Assembly (NCBI GenBank): GCA_017623955.1
Contig: JAGAOA010000064.1
Coordinates: 1-19,404 of the forward strand
Reading direction: 5' to 3'
DNA: 19,404 bases
DNA from: Opitutales bacterium
Lineage (GTDB): Bacteria > Verrucomicrobiota > Verrucomicrobiae > Opitutales > CAG-312
The notes under the pieces are model-generated. The model made no database searches. It was not told where the DNA came from and saw only the letters and a list, made by a program, of their open reading frames with translations. Below are positions 8,166 to 18,344 of the stretch, piece by piece. The stretch's first letter is position 1; each line of letters starts with the position of its first letter. Both the position numbers and the translations under genes were made by a program.

Positions 8166-8253
8166 CGTTTTCTTTGATGATGAGTTTTTATTTATACTAT
8201 AAGGCACTTCAACGAAGTGCCTTTTTTATTAAATAAACTCATCAAAGAAAACG
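8166..8253 (+). terminator. Nested hairpin B, second copy
   Basis: Same architecture as the preceding copy: core 8201-8210 with 8214-8223, six T, and outer arms 8167-8180 and 8239-8252. The A-C mismatch of the first copy is a G-C pair here, so the arms GATGAGTTT/AAACTCATC pair fully beyond the GAT bulge. Confidence 0.85.
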
Positions 8254-8391
8254 CTTTCGGCTGTTATTTGGTTTCGTATCGCCTCACGTACATAGTACGC
8301 TACGGCTCACAAAACACAAATTCCAGCTCGAATCTCGCACGTTTTTACTTCTTCCAACCCAAGTTTGTTCTAAGCCGTTTTTTTGGTTTAG

Positions 8392-8473
8392 TTTGAAGGA
8401 GTAGAACTTAATTTATAATAGAATAAAAAGAGTTTCACTGAAACTCTTTTTTTGTATAAAGTTCTCCTTCAAA
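8392..8473 (+). terminator. Nested hairpin C, same architecture with different sequence
   Basis: Outer stem TTTGAAGGA/TCCTTCAAA (8392-8400 with 8465-8473), a 3-base 5' bulge GTA, then GAACTT/AAGTTC (8404-8409 with 8459-8464), an AT-rich collar, and an apical 12-bp stem (8425-8436 with 8440-8451, GAGTTTC/GAAACTC, loop ACT) followed by T. The 3' flank AACGCTTT...ATTTTGGTTTT resembles the 3' flank of the two preceding copies, which suggests common origin. Confidence 0.75.
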
Positions 8474-8542
8474 AAAAACGCTTTGCTCTCCATTTTGGTT
8501 TTAGCTTCGACTGCAGAAGACAACGGCAAGTGGCAAGAACCT

Positions 8543-8621
8543 TAAAATGTTTTCTTAGAAAATAAATAAAAAAGGCAATTCTTACGAATTGCCTTTTTTA
8601 TCTAAACTTTTTTACATTTTA
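8543..8621. terminator. Nested hairpin D, bidirectional terminator of the secreted-enzyme gene
   Basis: The apical stem is a perfect 14 bp (8568-8581 with 8586-8599, GGCAATTC/GAATTGCC, loop TTAC) with A and T flanks usable from both strands. It lies 19 bases after the stop of the minus-strand gene. Outer arms TAAAATGT/ACATTTTA (8543-8550 with 8614-8621) and TTAGA/TCTAA (8555-8559 with 8601-8605) enclose it and reach the stop codon. Confidence 0.8.
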
Positions 8622-10349
8622 TCTAACAATGTAGTCTTCTGCAGGAATTTCAATATTGTTATATTTGAATATTTTTTTATTGTAATTTACAATAACTTTT
8701 GTGCCATTAGAATAAGATGTTTCAAAAACTCCATCGGCAAGTTGAATATGGTTTTCTATAAATTCCAACTGCAAATGTGCCATACTCTGAAATTCTTTAT
8801 ACGCTTTCACAATGCGATCTATATTTTGCACTACCGATTTAGTGCTAGTGTATATAACAGGTCGACCACCATATTCGGCAAGCTGAAGTCTGCCACGTAC
8901 ATAATCTTCTTGTTTACTGCTCAAATGATACATTGATGTGAGGAACGGATTGCTCAAAATTATTCCATGATAAACAATCTGCCAAAGTGGAACTTGTTGA
9001 TATGCCAACTTTGTTCTTGGCTTATATTTGAATATCGTAGAAGTATACAACGAAAAATCGAGCGTACGCGCAACGTGGTCGAAACCAGCCTCAGATCCTT
9101 GTCCACCAAAATATTTGTGCGATTTTTCGTGTATAGCATTCATAGCATCAGCACCTTGTTGACGTGTTTGAGGATGACGTGGATCGCAACAATATGGTGG
9201 ACGTATTGCCGAATTTACGTCTAAGTGAAAAATCCCCTCTATACCGATGTCTTTCAAGTGAGAGTAATCTTTGTCGACAAAAATTTCCAAAACGCGTTTC
9301 ATACAAGGCTGATATGAAAGACCACCACTCCATATATACTTCGACCACAAACTGCCATCAGGACGTTTTGCAATGTATTCTTCGTCCCAGCAATTCGATA
9401 TTGTAAAAGCTCCAGTGTAGGCAATATGACATGTCATTTGAAAACCTAACTGCTTCCCCATTGCAACAGCTTCACGCATTTTAGTTTCGCCACCAACAGC
9501 TTCTTCTACTGGAAAAATTTCGAGTGAACGACCATCATGGCCTTTTTGAATCCACCCAGTATAGCAAAACTGAACGTTATCAACACCCTTTTGTTTGAAC
9601 AAACGCATTAAATCCATCGAGTCGTCAAATGTACAATAAACATACAGCTTAGGTTCGTTTTCACGCGTTTGATGTTTTATGCGATCTTTGTTGTGCTTAG
9701 CTGCCATAGACACTTTCATAAACATAGCTTTTGTTGCATACTCTAAATGTTTATTGGTTTTTATTCGTTCTTTCAATGAGCGCACTTCACCACGATCAAG
9801 TTGATACTTTCGATACGCCTTTGCCATATCAACGTATGTAGCCTGTTTGCCAAGCTCGTAGAAATCAATAACTATATCTTCGTACGGAGCAAAATACATT
9901 GCCTCAATCTGAAAACGTGGAAATATTTTGTATTTACCATTTTTTACTTCAACTTGTGGAATAAACTCGTACTTCAAACCTTTAACTATTGCAACAAAAG
10001 TACTACGCGTATTTTTCATACCATACATAGTCATTACAGGCTTTGATATATAAACACCCTCCGATGCACTAAAATCGCCTTTTAAACCATCGGGCATAAT
10101 CCAATATCCATCTTCACCAACATTTGCATACGCATTGCAATAATGAACATCTAAATTAACTACATCGCATGGAATATCTTTGGCTGGAATATGTAATCTG
10201 TATGCACCATCTTTTTGAAGTTTTAAAGAATGTTTAACACGCTTAATTTCCCCCTCATTAAACGACATAACCACTTCAACTGTTTGAGCATTTAATAATG
10301 TTATTGTCGACAGTAGTACTAAGCAACATTTAAGCAATTTTTTTATCAT
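8619..10349 (-). CDS. Secreted TIM-barrel glycosidase-like protein (DUF5696-like)
   Basis: This is a 576-residue exported protein: MIKKLLKCCLVLLSTITLLNA is a clear signal peptide, probably cut before QTVEV. The N-terminal 150 residues look like a beta-rich domain. The centre resembles a (beta/alpha)8 glycosidase-like barrel: DNVQFCYTGWIQKGHDG, MTCHIAYTGAF, GIEGIFHLDVNSAIRPPY with acidic residues at strand ends, then QGSEAGFDHVAR, and PLWQIVYHGIIL near the C-terminus. This pattern recalls DUF5696 and GH101/GH129-like enzymes, but I cannot confirm a family or substrate. A carbohydrate role in the periplasm or outside the cell is an inference. The ATG at 10349 follows AAAGGA about 9 bases upstream, a good Shine-Dalgarno. 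It is a single gene, divergent from gyrB, ending in TAA at a strong terminator. Confidence 0.75.
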   Translation of the reverse strand: MIKKLLKCCLVLLSTITLLNAQTVEVVMSFNEGEIKRVKHSLKLQKDGAYRLHIPAKDIPCDVVNLDVHYCNAYANVGEDGYWIMPDGLKGDFSASEGVYISKPVMTMYGMKNTRSTFVAIVKGLKYEFIPQVEVKNGKYKIFPRFQIEAMYFAPYEDIVIDFYELGKQATYVDMAKAYRKYQLDRGEVRSLKERIKTNKHLEYATKAMFMKVSMAAKHNKDRIKHQTRENEPKLYVYCTFDDSMDLMRLFKQKGVDNVQFCYTGWIQKGHDGRSLEIFPVEEAVGGETKMREAVAMGKQLGFQMTCHIAYTGAFTISNCWDEEYIAKRPDGSLWSKYIWSGGLSYQPCMKRVLEIFVDKDYSHLKDIGIEGIFHLDVNSAIRPPYCCDPRHPQTRQQGADAMNAIHEKSHKYFGGQGSEAGFDHVARTLDFSLYTSTIFKYKPRTKLAYQQVPLWQIVYHGIILSNPFLTSMYHLSSKQEDYVRGRLQLAEYGGRPVIYTSTKSVVQNIDRIVKAYKEFQSMAHLQLEFIENHIQLADGVFETSYSNGTKVIVNYNKKIFKYNNIEIPAEDYIVR

Positions 10350-10550
10350 ATAAACAATCCTTTTCTACGTTATAAACAATTTCTACTCTAAATAAAAAAC
10401 ATTCAATCAAAAACATCAACATTTATTTTTTTTGTTTTCAAAATTAAAAATACATTATTACATCAAACACAACAACTTACAATTTACAAAACAAATTATT
10501 AAATGTAAAAAAAATAAATAAAAAAAATGGCAATTTTTCACAAAAAAGTG

Positions 10551-10576
10551 TTGCGTTATTTTATCAATTTTATAAT
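10551..10576 (+). promoter_or_regulatory. Candidate gyrB promoter
   Basis: A perfect TATAAT (10571-10576) lies in the 350-base gene-free stretch 10350-10699. The nearest -35-like box, TTGCGT (10551-10556), is only 14 bases away, and GTGTTG (10548-10553) gives 17. The rest of that stretch toward the minus-strand gene is A/T-rich with no other structure that I can support. Confidence 0.35.
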
Positions 10577-10591
10577 GTATTTACAAGTGTT

Positions 10592-10651
10592 GGGCAAAAT
10601 GAGTTCTTGCCCTTATTTAAAAGCAATTTGAACTGTTTTTAGTGTTCAAAT
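10592..10651 (+). promoter_or_regulatory. Two hairpins in the gyrB leader
   Basis: GGGCAA/TTGCCC (10592-10597 with 10607-10612) is followed by a perfect 8-bp ATTTGAAC/GTTCAAAT (10626-10633 with 10644-10651). Neither has a T-run directly after it, so they are more likely leader structures or a dyad operator than terminators. gyrB begins 48 bases further on. Confidence 0.4.
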
Positions 10652-10681
10652 ATTGTTTTTTTGCACGAAAATTTAAATTAA

Positions 10682-13183
<2,502 letters not shown>

Positions 13184-13200
13184 TTTGAAAGGTTTTTAAA

Positions 13201-15633
13201 ATGTACACAGAAAACGAAAAAATTGTAGATTCAAGCATAACACAAATTATGCAAAGTGCATACATCGACTATTCGATGTCTGTTATAGTCTCTCGAGCAC
13301 TTCCAGATGTAAGAGACGGCTTAAAGCCTGTTCAACGCCGAGTTCTCTACGCTATGTTGCGAGAAGGCTTGCGTCACAATTCCTCTTTTGACAAATGTGC
13401 GGGCGTTGTTGGAGAAGTTCTCAAAAACTACCACCCACACGGCGATAGTTCTGTTTACGATACCCTCACACGTTTGGCTCAAGATTGGGTAATGCGTTAT
13501 CCACTGGTAATTCCGCAAGGTAACTTTGGTTCAATTGAAGGTGACTCTCCAGCTGCGTATCGTTATACAGAGTGTAAACTCGAAGAACTTGCAGAAGATA
13601 TGATGAGTGACATCGACAGCGATACAGTTGATTTTGTTCCTAATTATAAAGAGTCGACAACAGAGCCTTCAGTTCTACCCGCAGCACTGCCAATGCTCTT
13701 GATGAATGGCTCTACTGGTATCGCTGTTGGGATGACAACAAACATTCCACCGCATAATTTGGGCGAACTCATAGACGGTATTTGCATGCTCATAGATAGT
13801 CCATCAACATCAATTCAGCAATTGATGGAAGTTATAAAAGGTCCAGATTTTCCAACTGGCGGTTGTGTTGTAGGCAAAGCTGGAATTGAAAGCTACATGA
13901 AAACAGGTCGTGGCATTGTCAAAATGCGCGGCGTTGCAAATGTAGAAGAACTCAAGAATGGCAAAGAACAAATAGTAATTACAGAAATTCCTTACAATGT
14001 AAATCGTCAAACATTGGTTGAAGGTATTGCAGACCTAGTTGCAGAAAAGATACTTACTGAAGTCAGCGATATCCGCAACGAATCGGATGAAAACACACGT
14101 GTTGTAATTGAACTCAAGCGTGGAGAATCTCCAAGAGTTGTAATGAATAAGCTCTTTAAGCATACACAACTTGAAGCATCGTTTGGTGTAATTTTGTTGG
14201 CACTCGACAAACGCAAGCCAAAGCAGATGAATATAAAAGAAATGCTAGAATGCTATATAGAGCATCGTCGCGAAGTTATCTATCGCAGAACAGCATATCT
14301 GTTGCGTAAAGCTGAAGACCGAGCTCATATATTAGAAGGTTATAAAATTGCTTTCAATAATATCGATGATTTCATTAAAATAATCAAAGATTCTAAAAAT
14401 AAAGATGAAGCAAAAGTAGCCTTAATGGCAAAATATCCGCTTTCAGAACGTCAGACAAACGCAATTTTAGACTTGCGTTTGCATCAACTCACGGGTCTTG
14501 AAATCGAGAAAATCGAAAATGAGTATATGGAATTGATGCGTTTAATTCATGAGTATCGTTCAATTCTAGAAAACGAAAAGAAACTCTTGGGTGTCATAAA
14601 AAAAGAACTCCTTGAGATGAAAGAAAAGTATGATAGTCCACGTAAAACACAACTGATTGCAGCCGAAAGCGAATTCCGTATGGAAGACGTAATTGCAAAC
14701 GAAGGTTGTATCATAAGTGTATCGCACAATGGCTTTATCAAACGTACAAGTACAAGCTCGTATCGTTCACAAAAGCGTGGAGGTAAAGGCGTAATTGGTA
14801 GCGGACAGTACGATGAGGACTTCATCGAACATATCTTCACCGCATCTACACACGATTACATTATGTTCTTTATGAACAATGGTAGAGTTTATGTTGAAAA
14901 GGTTTACGAAATTCCAGAAGGTAGCAGAATTTCAAAAGGTCGCTCAATCAAAAATGTTCTTGAATTGAAGCCAGATGAAAAAGTTGCTGCTATGATTTGT
15001 ACAAAAAATCTTGAAGATGCAAACTTAGCACTGGTAATGGCTACAAAGAATGGCGTTGTAAAGAAAACTATGTTGCCAGAATATAAGAATTGCCGTAAAG
15101 GTGGCATAAAAGGTATAGCACTCGACGAAGGTGATGACTTGATTGGAGTAGTTCTTACAGAACCAGAAGCAAACATTATCTTAGTAACACACGAAGGTAT
15201 GTCAATTCGCTTCAACGAAGCCGACTTGCGTGCATTGAGCAGAGATACTCGTGGTGTTCGTGGTGTAACACTCAAGAAAGATAATGATTGAGTAAAGGCT
15301 ATTGTTGTTGTCGACTCAAACTCTACCCTCTTGATTGCGGGCGAAAATGGTCAAGGTAAACGCTCTAACTACGATGAATACCGTGTACAAAATCGTGGTG
15401 GTAGTGGTGTTATAGCTATCAAAACAAATGGCGTAGCTGGTGCATTGTCAGTTCGTGAAGATGACGAAGTTATGATGTTCACTCTCCATGGACAAGCAGT
15501 TCGTTCGCCAGTTAAGGACGTAAGAGTAATCGGCAGGACTACACAGGGTGTTCGCTTAATTAATCTCGCTGAAGGCGATAGCCTAATAGGTATCTGCAAG
15601 ATTGTAGATATAAGAGATGGCGAAGAAGAATAA
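13201..15633 (+). CDS. gyrA: DNA gyrase subunit A, with in-frame TGA at codon 697
   Basis: GyrA is the DNA-breaking and wrapping subunit of gyrase. The catalytic Tyr122 in AAYRYTE has E. coli numbering. Ser83 and Asp87 in GDSSVYDT are the residues usual in quinolone-sensitive strains. The GyrA box QKRGGKG (524-530) separates it from ParC. An in-frame TGA at 15289-15291 sits in the C-terminal pinwheel after GVRGVTLKKDND. The frame then continues VKAIVVVDSNSTLLIAGENGQGKR, GSGVIAIKT, VMMFTLHGQAVRSPV and TTQGVRLINLAEGDSLIG, matching the rest of the GyrA pinwheel to its normal end (810 residues). Ending at TGA would delete the last 114 residues of this wrapping domain. GAAAGG eight bases before the ATG is a Shine-Dalgarno. 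It is the second gene of the gyrBA operon and stops with TAA. Confidence 0.96.
15289..15291 (+). other. In-frame TGA in gyrA
   Basis: The codons read Lys-Lys-Asp-Asn-Asp-TGA-Val-Lys-Ala-Ile-Val. The corresponding E. coli segment is GEGDKVVSLIV, so the TGA falls on a variable position, here presumed Trp. Both sides stay in the same frame and in family alignment, which excludes an indel. Confidence 0.85.
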
Positions 15634-15663
15634 AGCTAAATATACCCTGTTCTGATTAAACAA

Positions 15664-15695
15664 AAAAAATGGAAGCTAAAAAGCTTCCATTTTTT
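15664..15695. terminator. Bidirectional terminator, gyrA and nucleoside hydrolase
   Basis: A perfect 14-bp stem including the A/T flanks (15664-15677 with 15682-15695, core TGGAAGCT/AGCTTCCA, loop AAAA) lies between the two convergent genes. It is flanked by A on the left and T on the right, so it can end transcription from both sides. Confidence 0.9.
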
Positions 15696-15711
15696 GTTTT
15701 TTTAACTCTTT

Positions 15712-16785
15712 TTATTTCCCTTTTTGAGAAAATTTGCAAAGTTCTACACAACGATTTACAATAGCTCGCTGATTTATAGGTCTGTTGTTTACAACATCCC
15801 AAGCTAAAATTAAATACTTAATTTTTCCCTTTGGATTTGGTTTGAAGGCAGTAACAGCGTTTTTGTCTAAAACTACATCGCCAGCGACCGATATACCAAA
15901 ATGGTGTGGTTCAAAAACGTAGAGAACACTGGAAGGGTCCCACATATAACGGTCGAGTTCAGCAGTAACCTTTGATCTTTCAAAAATTCTGTAAACATAA
16001 GCGTTGCATGCAAACGATGCTGGATTATTTTTTGCATCGTAAAAACCATGCATTACTTCAGCATATGGAAATTGCAAATACAAACCAACTTCAAATGGGC
16101 TTAACACAATATCAACTGGCGTATTCGATAAAACATAAGTTGAGCTTGGAGGGTCAATTTTTATATTGTACTCAGGCTTAATTTTATCACCTTTACTTCC
16201 CCAAAATTTATGTGGAGCAAAACTAGCACCCATAATTGATATATATTTAACTTTCTTAGCGACTAACTCTTTACCAGAAAGCGATGAAATATCATCGGGT
16301 TGAGATTGTAATAAACGAGCAATGTTCGACAAGAAGCCAACAGATATATAAACAACTGAATTGTCTGGTTGAGCAACTAAAGTTTTGCGAAGTCCTCGAA
16401 TAGAATCTTCAAATTTTTCATCTTTATTTTTTAATGGAAAACGCAATGACCCATCTGGATTTTTTGCTTCAAGAGTTTTTCTATTGAAATGACCATCTTC
16501 TTTGGCAAAGCCGTCTTTTATTATAAAAATAGGTAAATCATCAAATCCATAATACTCGCTTAGTAAACGGGTAAATTTTGGAGCGTATGAGTTGTCCTTA
16601 TTTATTGCAACACATAACAAATCGGCTTTACCACTTTTTACATAACTCAAAAGCATTTGAAATGCAACAACGTCGTCGCAATCGTTACCCATATCGGTAT
16701 CGAATATAACTTTTTGAGGAACCGCCATAGCTATGGCTGAAAAACAAAAAATTAAAACAGTTAAAATTTTATTTTTTATGTTCAT
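15712..16785 (-). CDS. Secreted nucleoside hydrolase-like protein
   Basis: This is a 357-residue member of the inosine-uridine nucleoside hydrolase fold, whose enzymes cleave the N-glycosidic bond of nucleosides with calcium bound by aspartates. The metal-binding N-terminal motif is VIFDTDMGNDCDDVVAFQ (Asp29, Asp31, Asp35, Asp37 and Asp38 in view), in the DTDMGNDCDD variant instead of the classic DTDPGxDDA. It is preceded by a signal peptide (KILTVLIFCFSAIAMA), so the enzyme probably acts in the periplasm or outside. Later segments (VVYISVGFLSNIARLLQ, YISIMGASF, ADLLCVAINKD) fit the fold. The ATG at 16785 overlaps the end of the ppx gene by 17 bases and follows GGAG, a Shine-Dalgarno, so translation may be coupled. 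The exact substrate is uncertain. Confidence 0.85.
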   Translation of the reverse strand: MNIKNKILTVLIFCFSAIAMAVPQKVIFDTDMGNDCDDVVAFQMLLSYVKSGKADLLCVAINKDNSYAPKFTRLLSEYYGFDDLPIFIIKDGFAKEDGHFNRKTLEAKNPDGSLRFPLKNKDEKFEDSIRGLRKTLVAQPDNSVVYISVGFLSNIARLLQSQPDDISSLSGKELVAKKVKYISIMGASFAPHKFWGSKGDKIKPEYNIKIDPPSSTYVLSNTPVDIVLSPFEVGLYLQFPYAEVMHGFYDAKNNPASFACNAYVYRIFERSKVTAELDRYMWDPSSVLYVFEPHHFGISVAGDVVLDKNAVTAFKPNPKGKIKYLILAWDVVNNRPINQRAIVNRCVELCKFSQKGK

Positions 16786-17656
16786 TTATAATTACTCCAT
16801 ATCTTAAGTTATAAAAGGTGTGCAAAAGCTCCGAATGCCCTAAATGACGCATAAAACCTCCTACACATATTAAAGCCGATACTAAAATATCTGCCCTACT
16901 CTTTGCAATAGAAAAATTTTCAACCCTTTCAGCAATGCTCATTGAAGACAGAACTTCTATAAAGTTTTCAATGTTTTCTAATGAAATTTTATTTGAAAAT
17001 ATCCCGTTGATTTTTTCGTTTAACAATCTAGCTGCAACAACTGCACCACCTGCCCCAACGAGAATATCATTCTTGTTTTTAGGAATATTAGTGAATGCTT
17101 TTACAACAAAATCTAATATTTCGGTGCGAGTTTGTTTTGATATTTTTTCAGACAAACAAAACTTTTTAGTTAAAGTAACAGCTCCTATCGGGAGACTATA
17201 AGATGAACAAACATCTAAAGACTTACCAAAAACAATTTCCATACTTCCACCACCTAAATCGAAATATGTTTTTGTTGAAGAGGCTTCAATAGCATTGTCG
17301 GAACAAGCCCCTAAATATGACAAGCGTGCTTCTTCGTATCCCGACAAAACATTAATAGCAACTGATGTTTTTTCTAAGACATCGGCTATAATATCGTCTT
17401 TATTCGATGCATCACGCAAGGCACTTGTAGCAACTGCTATACTTTGAAAATTATTACAATAAGTCTTTGCCTTTTCCATCAAAACTTCTATTGAATTTGA
17501 AATCAGTGTTGACGCGTTTTCTACAAGTATTCCTCCACCCGCAGAAATTCTGCTTTCTAAAGAATGCTCAAAAAGTTTTTGTATGTTTCCAAACTCATCT
17601 ACTTTAGCAAGCAAACATTTTATTGTGTTTGAACCTATGTCTATAACTAACTTCAC
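16769..17656 (-). CDS. Ppx/GppA-family phosphatase
   Basis: This family covers exopolyphosphatase and pppGpp phosphatase in the actin-like ATPase superfamily. Evidence: DIGSNTIKCLL at the N-terminus, VATSALRDASN, VLSGYEEARLSYLG, the phosphate-binding FDLGGGSMEIVFG, LPIGAVTLTKKF and ILVGAGGAVVAARLL. At 295 residues it consists of the two core domains without the extra C-terminal HD-like domain of E. coli Ppx. The start is GTG at 17656, overlapping the rsmI end as GTGA; MKLVIDIGSNT is the usual family start, so no longer form is likely. It has no Trp codons. Whether it acts on polyphosphate or on pppGpp cannot be told. Its operon with rRNA methylation and folate genes gives no further clue. Confidence 0.9.
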   Translation of the reverse strand: MKLVIDIGSNTIKCLLAKVDEFGNIQKLFEHSLESRISAGGGILVENASTLISNSIEVLMEKAKTYCNNFQSIAVATSALRDASNKDDIIADVLEKTSVAINVLSGYEEARLSYLGACSDNAIEASSTKTYFDLGGGSMEIVFGKSLDVCSSYSLPIGAVTLTKKFCLSEKISKQTRTEILDFVVKAFTNIPKNKNDILVGAGGAVVAARLLNEKINGIFSNKISLENIENFIEVLSSMSIAERVENFSIAKSRADILVSALICVGGFMRHLGHSELLHTFYNLRYGVIINEHKK

Positions 17657-18342
17657 AAAACAAACCCCTCTGGAGCAATTATTACTACAAACTCGCCCTT
17701 TGTTGATGCTGTTTTAAATGCATTTTTTATTTCGCCTAAAGAACCAACAAAAAAGCGTTCATACAATTTTGATATTTCTTTTGCAACACATACTACTCTG
17801 TTTTCGCCCAAAACCTCAATAGCATCATCAATAAATTTTTCAATTCTATACGGTGATTCATAAAATACCAATGTATGCGAAAAATCTTTGTATTTTTCAA
17901 AAAAGTTTTTTCTAGCCGATGTCTTCGGCGGAAGAAATCCTGCAAATAAAAATGAATCACTCGGCAAGCCCGATGCAGATAAAGCTCCAACAAAAGCACA
18001 TGCTCCAACTACTGGAATTACATCAATGCCTTCGGCTCTACAAGCACGTACAATTCTAAAACCAGGATCACTAATACAAGGAGTGCCTGCATCACTTACC
18101 AATGCTATATTTTTGCCCGTCTTTAATTTTTCAAGAAGAACAGGAGCAACAGCACGCTCGCGAGAATTTTCATTTACAAACATTTCTTTAGAAATATCAA
18201 ATTTGCGTAACATAGCACCAGTTACTCTAGTATCTTCGCAAACAACAATATCACACTCTCGTAAAACATCTAATGCACGTTGAGTAATATCAGATAAATT
18301 TCCAATTGGAGTTGCTACTATAAATAGTTTCCCTGTTTCCAT
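17653..18342 (-). CDS. rsmI: 16S rRNA 2'-O-methyltransferase RsmI
   Basis: RsmI methylates the 2'-OH of C1402 in 16S rRNA using SAM. Family landmarks are all present: LFIVATPIGNLSDIT at the start, VVCEDTRVTG, ALVSDAGTPCISDPGFR, VVGACAFVGALSASGLP, FAGFLPPK, LVFYESPYRI and KGEFVVIIAP at the end. At 229 residues it lacks the extra C-terminal tail of the roughly 286-residue E. coli protein. Under the standard code it ends at TGA (17653-17655), overlapping the GTG of ppx. If UGA is Trp it gains only Trp-Ser and ends at TAG (17647-17649). The ATG at 18342 lies two bases after the folK stop, so the genes are co-transcribed. Confidence 0.96.
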   Translation of the reverse strand: METGKLFIVATPIGNLSDITQRALDVLRECDIVVCEDTRVTGAMLRKFDISKEMFVNENSRERAVAPVLLEKLKTGKNIALVSDAGTPCISDPGFRIVRACRAEGIDVIPVVGACAFVGALSASGLPSDSFLFAGFLPPKTSARKNFFEKYKDFSHTLVFYESPYRIEKFIDDAIEVLGENRVVCVAKEISKLYERFFVGSLGEIKNAFKTASTKGEFVVIIAPEGFVL

Positions 18343-18344
18343 TT

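Larger units (their letters stand above)
8001..8293 (+). repeat. 147/146-bp tandem duplication
   Basis: Copy 1 (8001-8147) and copy 2 (8148-8293) both run from AAAAAACGTGCGAGA to CGTACAT and are nearly identical. Differences are a few substitutions and one T in the T-run (7 against 6). Each copy holds a small hairpin (AACGTG/CACGTT in copy 2, with a T-G wobble in copy 1), a long outer stem and a terminator core. The unit is noncoding. Low divergence suggests a recent duplication. Confidence 0.93.
8002..8346. repeat. Element bounded by 14-bp inverted ends
   Basis: AAAAACGTGCGAGA occurs at 8002-8015 and 8149-8162, and its exact complement at 8333-8346. The 198-bp segment 8149-8346, or the whole 345 bp, therefore has inverted termini as in a MITE-like or REP-like unit. 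No clear target-site duplication is seen and no transposase is present, so a mobile origin is only a possibility. Confidence 0.55.

Noticed and set aside
8194..8206. TATACTATAA as a promoter -10 inside the repeat units
   Set aside because: A start here would fall within the terminator hairpin a few bases on, so a functional promoter is unlikely. The motif is probably the AT-rich collar of the structure.
8001..8346. CRISPR array
   Set aside because: There are only two units of 147 bp with no spacer variation, and the internal palindromes are terminator-like. No cas gene is present.
8589..8936. Plus-strand open frame of 115 codons opposite the secreted enzyme
   Set aside because: It is antisense to a gene with a clear signal peptide and domain pattern. 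Its composition is that of a reverse shadow.
14904..15275. Minus-strand open frame of 123 codons inside gyrA
   Set aside because: It is entirely antisense to conserved GyrA pinwheel sequence with no recognisable motif or start signal.
15289..15291. UGA read as Gly (SR1/Gracilibacteria code)
   Set aside because: In the peptidase the position is a conserved Trp. The genome fragment has outer-membrane proteins and full biosynthetic genes, unlike those lineages. The gyrA site alone could not exclude it.
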